A stretch of DNA of 64,000 bases from Gavia stellata (lineage: Eukaryota > Chordata > Aves > Gaviiformes > Gaviidae), in the NCBI RefSeq assembly GCF_030936135.1, contig NC_082595.1, positions 10,950,430 through 11,014,429 on the forward strand. Reading direction: 5' to 3'. Both the position numbers and the translations under genes were made by a program. Shown one piece after another: positions 38,738 to 64,000 of the stretch. Below the pieces are notes generated by a model that was not told the origin of the DNA, ran no database searches, and worked only from the letters and a program-made list of their open reading frames with translations. Every line of letters starts with the position of its first letter. Positions within the stretch are counted from its first letter, which is position 1.

Positions 38738-38742
38738 GGCTG

Positions 38743-39130
38743 ATGTGATGATCCACAGTTCAGGTATACAGTTTAGGACAGATCAGCGAGAGGTTCCACT
38801 TTGAGAATATCTATAACATGGAGTTGCAAGCATACAATTGTTAATTAATTTTTCTGAAATGTGTAAGGTTTATTTTTCCCACATGGAAATTGTTGTTATA
38901 ATACCATTTCACTGCATTTTTGTAGGAGTACAAATGGTTCTCTTAAGTGTATTCTGTCAATAAAAAAAACCAAAACCCAACAACAAACAAATCAATATGG
39001 CTGCGTCTGGCTCTTCAGGTTGTATTATATAATGCTTTCAGGAATGATGATTCTCTCTTGTCCTGTCTGAGGCAGATAAAACTACATAAATATAAAACTG
39101 AAATCCAGAATCTTACATTTGAAGGTACGG
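38743..39130. other. short intergenic spacer between LTR and CR1
   Basis: AT-rich DNA with no recognised gene or element. It separates the solo LTR from a plus-strand CR1. Confidence 0.5.
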
Positions 39131-39496
39131 TATGAAGATAAGGCTCCGGGGGGACCTTATAGCAGCCTTCCAGTACCTGAAGGGGGCCTACAAGAAAGCT
39201 GGAGAGGGACTTTTTACAAGGGCATGTAGTGATAGGACAAGGGGTGATGGCTGTAAACTGAGAGAGGGTAGATTTAGACTAGATAAAAGGAAGATACTCT
39301 TTGCCGTTAGGGTGGCGAGGCACTGGAAGAGCTTGCCCAGAGACATTGTGGATGCCCCAACCCTGGAAGTGTTCAAGGCCAGGTTGGACAGTGCTTTGAG
39401 CTACGTGGTCTAGTGGAAGGTGTTCCTGCCCATGGCAGGGGGGTTGGAACTAGATGATCTTTAAGGTCCCTTCCAACCCAACCATTCTATGAATAC
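39131..39496 (+). mobile_element. CR1 LINE fragment with intact 3' end, plus strand
   Basis: The plus strand encodes the CR1 ORF tail (LRGDLIAAFQYLKGAYKKAG, then GRFRLDKRK, VARHWKSLPRDIVDAPTLEV and FKARLDSALSYVV). It continues into the CR1 3' UTR (GGTCCCTTCCAACCCAACC) and stops at the family's typical ATTCTATGA terminus near 39484-39492. The 93-codon frame is undamaged. It is a young, 5'-truncated copy. Confidence 0.95.
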
Positions 39497-42214
39497 ATAA
39501 AGGATCAGTCTACACTAGGAAAATCCTCCTTGGGAAGATTCAGTACTTCACAGTATTTCTGTTGGAGTGTTTGTTAAACCAAGAGGAAAACCAAAACCTC
39601 ATGCTTATATAACTTCAGGGTGAAAAATGCTGGATACCACTAGGACCTTGCTATCATTGGTTTCCACAATAGGTTTTAGAAAAATACCCACTTCAAATTC
39701 ACTCTCAACCAATGTATTAAATACTCTTATGCTGGAGGTGAGGTTTTTACTTGCTCATATATAGTTCACTACCTTTCATCTAAATTACATCCATTTAAAT
39801 GAAGGTGGCTTTTATCCTCAGTTTAAGGGTCTAACTAATTAAAACTTGAAATATGTTATAGCCTGGGAGCCTATTATGAGGTCCATTTGTGTTAGGCATC
39901 TTGTGTTCTGAAAAACCAAAGAGATGATCCAGGTTTCAGAATTGCACACTGAGCCCACTGCTTGAGATCCACTCCCTACAGATACTGTAGAACTGCCAAA
40001 GGCATCTTAGATAGACGATGCTTCTGCTGATGTTTCATGTATAAACATTCACTGCTAGTAAGCATGTGCCCCAGCCTAACCGCTCATTCCCTAACTTCAC
40101 TTTCCTTTGTGCCATACACTGTATTTTGGTTAGGTAGCTGGAGAGAGGTTTGGATATTACGGTGCATCTTTTTTACAGAATGTCCTGATATTTCACTGTA
40201 CTGTGTGACTCTACACAGAAGCTTTCATATCAATTAACTCGTAGCAGTCTTTGCTTCACAATAATCAATGAAAGCACAAGGAATCCTGTTCTATTTGTTT
40301 AAAAACTTTGAATTTCATAGAGCATCTATATTCATGACTGAACATCTGTAAAATGTGAGCTCTTTATGAACATTGTACCTGGCAGTGCCTGAGCTGAATA
40401 TGTTGTAAAAAAATTAACTGAAGTTAGAAAAGGCATAGAAAAAACACAGCAGGTGTCCAAGTGTTTGCAAAAATCAATAGCCCATCAGACTTTAGGGTCG
40501 TGTGATATTAGTCACTAGGACTAGATACGAGTCCAGTGCCGATAAAGGCCCTGGGAAAAATGTTACTAAGATATGATCACACTTAGAAAATTAGGAATTT
40601 TTCTCAGTGCAACTGCAGAAGATAACAGTAAGAGATTAGTTAGAATGAGAAAATTGGTAATCACTATATTTACATTTTAAATTTAAAAAAGTGGCAGTAC
40701 TAAGCTAGTTACAATGTTGTGGGTTGTTTTTTTTTGTCTTTCTTTCCAGATTTGTGCTCCTGAGTTGTTGGCTACTTCTGCATATCCCTCCCATTGTCAA
40801 AGAATGCAACAAAGTCCTGTCTAGAAAGCAAATACTGCCAGTAATCCAGCCTGTTGACAGGAAGATCAGTAAGTGGGAAACACATGATGAAATGTTAAGC
40901 TTAGTAAAACTTTGAAATCAAGTGAGAAGAGTTTGTTTTGCTTTTTTTTCTTCCCTGTTGTAGGGGTTTTTTTGGAGGGGGAGTTGGTTTCTGTGTGTTG
41001 ACAAATCTTCTAAAATTGAAATTGTACAAGCAGATTTGGTCAGTAAGGTTGTGAGGTAAGAGATCAACTTTATAAAATACGTAACTCCAAAGCAGGAATT
41101 CTGGGCACATTTAAGGCAAAAGCTATGAAATACAAGCTCAGTGCAAGAAACTTACTGTGTGAGGTATATTTTTATACTGGGTACTTTTTGAGGTGCATTT
41201 CTTGGAGAGACTACTGTAAAAGAGGCAGTAGCAGTGTCTTTACCACTGTCAGCCTCTCAGGTAGGATGTTTCTGTCCAAAGAACAAGCAATGAGATTTTT
41301 AGGATTGTTCTGCTTTTTAAATTAAACTACAGAGTTTAGGCTACATATTATAATTTGGGGAGTCTGAATCCATATTATTTAGGAATTCTTTGTATTACTA
41401 CATTGCTGGAAACTGCTGTATAGTAGAATCCAAGGTTTGTTCAGAAAGCTAATTGAGTGGTTTAGATCAAGGGCAGTAGCTAAAAGGGGATGTTTTAGGG
41501 CCAAAGTAGGAAAAAAAGAGATGGAAGACCTGATAGCTAGCGCAAGCATATTTCTAACTAGGAGTTATTTTTCTGAATCTGGGACCGAAACAGCTAGTTT
41601 TTGGTTTTATTCTTTGTACAGCATATTATGAAAATGTAGGATTAAAATTAGCTTTTTTATAATGTTAAATCAGGGACTACTGGACCACAGTTGAGAGGAA
41701 AAAAAGCAGTCAGTAACTTAACACAGTAATACAGCCTGCAGTGCTCCTTGCTACTTAACAAAAAACTATTGCCCAGAACTATGGGTTCCTAGGCTTATTG
41801 TGGACAGGGCATGCAAATAAAAATGTTTATTACAATTACTTAGTGGGTGCCCCTGCATTCTGTTAGAATTCAAGCAAGCTGCCCCCAAGTTCCTTCATTT
41901 TGCCTTGTTCTTTATTGACCCAGACACAGGAAAAACAAAGCCAACTGAAGTACACAATAAAAACATTAATAAAATCCTACCACACCTGGATCCAAAGAAA
42001 CTGTTGTTAATTTCTTTTCCTCTTCTGGATAGTAACACTTCAGTGCGTCACTGCCTCTGCTGTGAGGCTGGGAGAGACCATGGGCAGGGCAGGACAGGGT
42101 TGAGCCGAGAGGCTTGGGTAGAGACACCTGCAGTGAGGAGAATGGTGATAGTAGCTGGTGTCCTAATTGGGATGTGTGGGGATGTTTTTTGTGTTGAGTT
42201 GCAGTTTTTTTGTT

Positions 42215-42237
42215 CCCCCCCCCCCCCCCCCCCCCCC
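42215..42237. repeat. C23 homopolymer
   Basis: Twenty-three consecutive C follow a T/G-rich stretch (TTTTTTTGTT). Long C/G homopolymers are much rarer than A/T ones in vertebrate DNA. The exact length may be affected by sequencing error. Confidence 0.85.
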
Positions 42238-42984
42238 AAATCTGGGAGGACAGCATGCCATCTCCTGTTAAAAGAAATGGAGATGGACATGCTGTCCAAA
42301 TGGTGAAAATTTTTCTATGCCCCTTTGAGCTGTTCTAAGAAGGAACAGTTCTTCCCTCTTAGCCCACACTCCAAATGTTAGATGTATAAATAAAAAACTG
42401 GCTGTGTACTCTCTCATCAGTTTCATTTTGTGATTTTTTTTTTCTTCCATTCAGAATGTAGGATTTTTTAGTTATTTTTCCATATTTGTTACCCATAAAA
42501 AGTCTGGAGGAAATTCAGTTAATTCCAAAATTGGAAAAGTGTCCATATTTATTTTTTGACAAATTTGTTATGTCTATTTGGGAATACTAACATTCCTTAA
42601 TTCTTAGGTCTACAGTTTGCTGTGTAACTGGGTATTTCTTTGAGTTAAACGTTTTGTTTAATTTTAGACTGCAGAAATAATTGGACCATTAGGAACCTCA
42701 GGCTGAATTTTGCCAATGTCTGGAGCGTTTTGGTTAAAATGAGTTGCAGAAATAAATTGAACAGTTTCAGTAAGATGCACAGATGTTTTCCCAAATTCTT
42801 TCCTTTTGATAGATATGCATGTACTTGTTAAACTATGGAATCACCTTAGTTTTAAGGTCTGACTTTTGTTTCTCATTGCTTTTTCCGTAAGATAACAAAT
42901 AATGTTAATCACAGGCAACTAAGTATTCATGTATGTGTGTATGTAGATTGAGGCCTTAGCCTGCAAACTTTTGGGGGTAAGAAT

Positions 42985-43031
42985 AATAAATGCTTTATTG
43001 ATTTTAATGTAAAAAAAAAAAAAAAAAAAAA
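42985..43031 (+). other. AATAAA followed by A21, retroposed-tail-like
   Basis: An AATAAA (42985-42990) sits 20 bp before a pure 21-A run (43011-43031). That spacing is expected of a retroposed polyadenylated RNA. A possible short direct repeat, ATTATAATT, follows the tail and also occurs near 41348. I recognise no parent gene, so this may be chance. Confidence 0.3.
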
Positions 43032-43504
43032 TTATAATTGTTTTTCTGTCTTAGTTTGAATTCAGAATTTCCTTTTTTTGTTTAGTGTCTGTATGACAGA
43101 CTAACTTGTGCATTACCTACTGTAATTTAAGCCTATCAATTAATGTATTTTATTTTGACAGTTTAGCAAAAGCCATATGGTAGTATACAAATGGAACTAA
43201 ATTTAAAGGTTGAATGTTCTTTTTATTTTCAGGTTTGGTGGTAGTTTGTTACAACTTTGCATTGTTGTAATTATGGTTTTTGACAGTTTATTTTTTACAA
43301 AGAACTTATTTTATGAAGAACAAAAAGGCAACAAAAGTGTGCAAAACAGTAGGAATAAAAAAGGCCTTGAATAAAAACAGTGCTTTTCAATATAAATTAA
43401 TTAAATTTTGAGCATATGAGACTTCACTAACCACTGTGTTTCTTTACTGATTTGGTGCTGCAAAAGTGAAACGGCAAGTCCCAAAGAACTGACAGTCTTA
43501 ACAG

Positions 43505-43830
43505 CAAAAGTCTTGCGCAGCTTTGGAAGAACTGGGTTTGTTCAGACTGAAAGGCAGTGAGAGCAGACAGAGGAGCATTATAGCAACTCTTCACGCATTT
43601 GAAAACTTGCAAAAGGGTTGGTGATTTTTGTGTCGGCTGAAGAAAGAGCTTTTACTAGCTTTAAAGACCAGATGACTTGGCAGTAATTTAGGAAAAGCTT
43701 TCTTACACGATTTGTTAGATGTTGGAACAGATTACCTAGAGACATTGTATGGCTGACTAAGGGGAAGTTTTTAAAGGAAGTTAGAGGAGTATCTCTCAGG
43801 AGTGAGCCTTGTGACGAGGTGGAAGAAATG
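43505..43830 (+). mobile_element. old degraded CR1 relic, plus strand
   Basis: Blocks resembling CR1 remain in order: AACTGGGTTTGTTCAGACTG, a diverged 'gcatttgaaaacttgcaaaagg' region, GTTGGAACAGATTACCTAGA and a TTTTTAAAGGAAGTTAGAGG-like piece. Frames are broken and divergence is much higher than in the copies at 34.1 and 39.1 kb, so this is an older insertion. Confidence 0.65.
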
Positions 43831-44637
43831 AGCTCTGTCCTGTTCCAACATTTTTGTTTCATAGATGCCATGGGGTTTAGGGACATTCCCACAAATTAGT
43901 GCCTGGAACTAATGTTTTTATTGATGATAGAATTTTCAATATGTTTGTATGTACCAACACTGGAAGTTTACTCCATGTTAGTAAAGGGGTTGGCACAAAT
44001 ACAGGCTGCTGCCAAAAAGGGAGGTGTCTCAACTGCCTTTCTTCATTCACCACCAGTGCTGGGTTTCTTTTCAGGCTGGTTTTCAGTTCAAGTGGGGTGG
44101 CAAATATACACAGCTTAGATGAAGGCAAATCTGTCCTTTTTGCAGCAACAGCTGCTCAAAGTGACTGTGGAGCAGTAGCTTAAGGCTCTGCAGCCAAGGG
44201 ACGGTCACGTACTGGGGTACTACAAGTCCTGACCTAGGGCCTTTTTCAGGAAAAAACAACAGGCTGAAAGAGCAGTGTAATAAAATACAGCTGAATGTCC
44301 TCTATAGCAAACTATGACCTTTTATATTAGCCTTAAGTGGAAGTGTTAGGTATTAAGTTCTGTCGAGTAGGCTTTAGCAAACAAGCAAATTAAGCAATTC
44401 CTGTTTTCAACTTTCAAAAAAAATGACAGCTGGAGTGAGGTAACCATCTAATAATGAAGTCAGACAGTGTATGTGCGCTGCTTCAAGTGAGGGTTTGCTT
44501 CCAGCTTTGTATCATTTGCAAAATTTATCAGTAATGGCAAGAAAATGAGTATAGAATTCAAAATAATCACAGTAAAACATTAACACAGTGTCCCTCTGTG
44601 CTAGTGGTGAAAAACTCGTACCACCAGCAGGGATCAT

Positions 44638-44735
44638 ATTTTGCAATCATATTGCAAAATTATAAATTTTGCATTTATAATTTGCAAAATATTTTGCATA
44701 TTTTGCATATGGATGCATATTTCCATCATATTTAG
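44638..44735. repeat. cluster of short palindromes with TTTTGCA/TGCAAAA motifs
   Basis: ATTTTGCAAT (44638-44647) and ATTGCAAAAT (44651-44660) form a perfect 10-bp inverted repeat with a 3-base loop. Next comes TATAAAT...ATTTATA, with 7-bp arms and a 5-base loop (about 44661-44679). Then several further TTTGCAAAAT, ATTTTGCAT and ATGCATAT words follow. The cluster is AT-rich and could be cruciform-forming or a group of octamer/C/EBP-like sites; its function is unknown. Confidence 0.7.
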
Positions 44736-46439
44736 GGGAAAACGTCTAAAGGAGCTTGAAGATAAAGGAGAAATCTTCCATTTGCTGTAATGTTGTATGC
44801 ATTTGCAATGTTACGAGATAGATGTAAACCCCATTCTAGCTAAAATGGTACCTTTGACATGGAACTTGTGGGACTAAGCATGGTGCTCTGAAAAATTAGA
44901 TAATCAGAGCTACATAATCAGAGACTGGACCACACAATGCAACACAAACTGCAGCCAGCCCACACTTCATGGAGTTTCAGAAAAAATACAGCTTTTCTTT
45001 CTTATGCTGTGTCCCCTTGCTCCCACTTCTGTGTACTTGCTGATTCAGTTTAAAATCTTTTTTTCTTTAAAGGCCTCAAAGTTTCTGTGCTGTATGCCAG
45101 CTGCCAGATGTCTCCAAGTCATAGATATTCCTGCAGAGCGTGGCAGAAGCTAAGATAGCATGCACTTACCTAGCCCTCTGGCACAGTGGCTTAGAGGAAT
45201 AATGAAACAGTCTGCCAGATCCCAGTTTTTCAAAACCTCACTCTTGGTTGTTAGCAGTTGTGTAAATTCGGTGTCAAAGGTTACAGTTACAATTTTTCTG
45301 GGGAAATTGCCAGAGTTTAAGATCTCTTCAGGTTTGGCCTGTGCTGCTGAAGCTAGCAGGAACTATGTAACCTGGGGTCTTCATATGTACAGTTGTTGGG
45401 GATAGATTTAGATGTGTAAAGACTCAAATAAATGCTTCCATGGGATTTTTCAATATCCAACAACTTTTCAGGGAGAATTAGTAGCTTCTTTGCAACTTCA
45501 GGCGCTTGGTTTTTCTCTCCTAACCTGTCTCTCTTTGGCAGCAAATCCAGGGATGGCCAGCATACAGTTCATGACCAGTTTAAAAGTGGCTTCCGTGGCA
45601 CAGCTACTTCATATGCCTGGCAGCAGGGCTGGGCCATTCTGGGGTTCTAGGAGTCACCCAGGTCTCCGGCTGTGTGAGGGGCTGCTGACACTAGGACACT
45701 CTGGGACTCGATCGGTAGCTCCTGCTGCAACAAAGTTGTCACCTGCCTCCACCCCTCAACTCTTCACAGCACGTAGTGTGTGTCTGGTCGCTTAAAAATG
45801 CTGTGGTAGGCAGCGGGTCGGCGACAGGAAGATTGGGCTTCTGTGGCAGCACGTGCGTAGAGTCAGCATTCGGTCACAACCGCGGGCCACGCTGCGTGGC
45901 TCAATCGGACCGTGCCTGTGGCCGCGCTGGAGCCAGCTGTGGCTCCTGGCTGTGCTGTGGCCCTGGCTCAAGCATTACCTGCGAGAGAGCTAGCTGGGCA
46001 GTGCCAAAATGCGGGGGGAGCAGTGCTAACGCTTAAAAAGCCTGAGTGACATGGACCATCGTCTTTGCTGTGCTGTATTTGCTCCTGTTGTGAGAAATAG
46101 CTTTTCCCCACACACGTCATTGTGGAAACACACTCGTGTCTTGAATACGCCCTGAGATGCGGAGCCTGAAGGTGCTGCACTTAACGAGGCATTACAGCAA
46201 GTAAATGCCAGTGCCAGCAAGAAAATCTGCCTTTTGAGTTGATCTGAGTATTTTCCATTTACTGATAGATTGGTAAGGGGGAAAGAACACAGTCTTGTAA
46301 TCCCTGAATGAAAAAACATTGCAAATCAAATATTTCAGAGAGTTTAAGACCTGTCAAAGGTTGTGTTTAAGTAGTTTATCTCCCCGCTTCCACTGAGCTG
46401 TTAAGCAGTTTGACCAGGTAATACTAAGCAGCAATCGCG
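44736..46439. other. intergenic DNA upstream of KCNH1
   Basis: GC content rises gradually toward the KCNH1 island, with a CpG-containing patch around 45780-46030. The open frames at 45412-45795 and nearby show no recognisable domain. No gene supported. Confidence 0.5.
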
Positions 46440-46823
46440 ACAGGAGAGCGTGAAACGCGGTGCGGGGTGACAGCGGCCAGCGCCCGCAGCCAGCCGGGGG
46501 GCTGAGAGCGAAGCCCTCCGTGTTCGGCGGCGGCGTCCCACCTGAGGCGGGAGGCGGCGGCATCTCCCGGGAGGCGGCGGTACCTCCCGCCGAGCTGCCG
46601 CCATGGGTTTGTGAGTGGTTTCAAAGCACTTGCAGTTCCTCAGCCCCCGGGGCGCAGCGGGGGGGGGCCGAGCCCCGCCGCAGCCGCAGCCACCCCCGCC
46701 CCCGGGCGGGTGACGAGGGCGCCGCGGGGCGCCGTCTGCCCCCTGACGGGCAGAGCCCTCGCAGGCTCCGCGGCCGTTGGGGAGCCGGCCCCTCGCCCGC
46801 CCCACCCTAGCGTTTCCCGCTGA

Positions 46824-64000
<17,177 letters not shown>

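Larger units (their letters stand above)
39497..43490. other. intergenic DNA, no gene recognised
   Basis: AT-rich intergenic DNA. It holds a 23-C tract and a 21-A tract, listed separately. Short open frames show no known domain. A moderately GC-rich patch near 42040-42180 has no recognised identity. Confidence 0.5.

Noticed and set aside
45412-46036. 127- and 86-residue frames upstream of KCNH1
   Set aside because: No similarity or motif recognised, and the GC-rich context makes open frames likely.

Overview
This window is ordinary vertebrate nuclear DNA, almost certainly from a bird. It has long AT-rich introns, three CpG islands, GT-AG spliced exons, CR1 LINE fragments (one ending in the CR1-type ATTCTATGA terminus) and a solo ERV LTR of a type I associate with birds. 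No bacterial gene, plasmid, CRISPR array, rRNA or tRNA was recognised, and I found no sign of a new multigene system.

Layout. (1) Positions 300-1560 are a CpG island carrying an 18-copy GGGGCA/GGGGCT hexamer array. From mammalian gene order (KCNH1-RCOR3-TRAF5) it may be the TRAF5 promoter, transcribed to the left, but no coding exon is visible. (2) Positions 1640-6564 are probable RCOR3 3' UTR and downstream DNA. (3) Positions 6565-30860, minus strand, hold the complete RCOR3 (CoREST3) coding region in 12 exons. All phases join cleanly into a predicted 545-residue protein with ELM2, SANT1, an LSD1-binding linker, SANT2 and a proline-rich tail. (4) Positions 29850-31650 are the RCOR3 CpG-island promoter. 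(5) Positions 31.7-46.4 kb are a head-to-head intergenic interval with no supported gene. It holds a minus-strand CR1, a 1134-bp solo LTR with a perfect 5-bp target duplication, a plus-strand CR1 and an older CR1 relic. (6) Positions 46.4-47.9 kb are the KCNH1 CpG-island promoter. (7) From 47226 to the right edge, plus strand, lies the start of KCNH1 (EAG1, Kv10.1). Its first three coding exons encode the N-terminal cap and most of the PAS (eag) domain; the rest lies beyond position 64000.

The two genes are divergent neighbours with unrelated biochemistry, a chromatin corepressor scaffold and a voltage-gated potassium channel; their adjacency is conserved synteny rather than an operon. The best leads for follow-up are splicing signals inside RCOR3. 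One is a second, stronger donor 24 nt past exon 11 that would end the protein before its proline-rich tail. The other is a well-formed unannotated exon candidate in intron 4 that would truncate the protein after the ELM2 region. Other points of interest are the hexamer array, the tandem-repeat-rich LTR, the KCNH1 upstream ORFs and the shortened KCNH1 N-terminus. All identifications come from reading the sequence against remembered family members; no alignment or database search was run.
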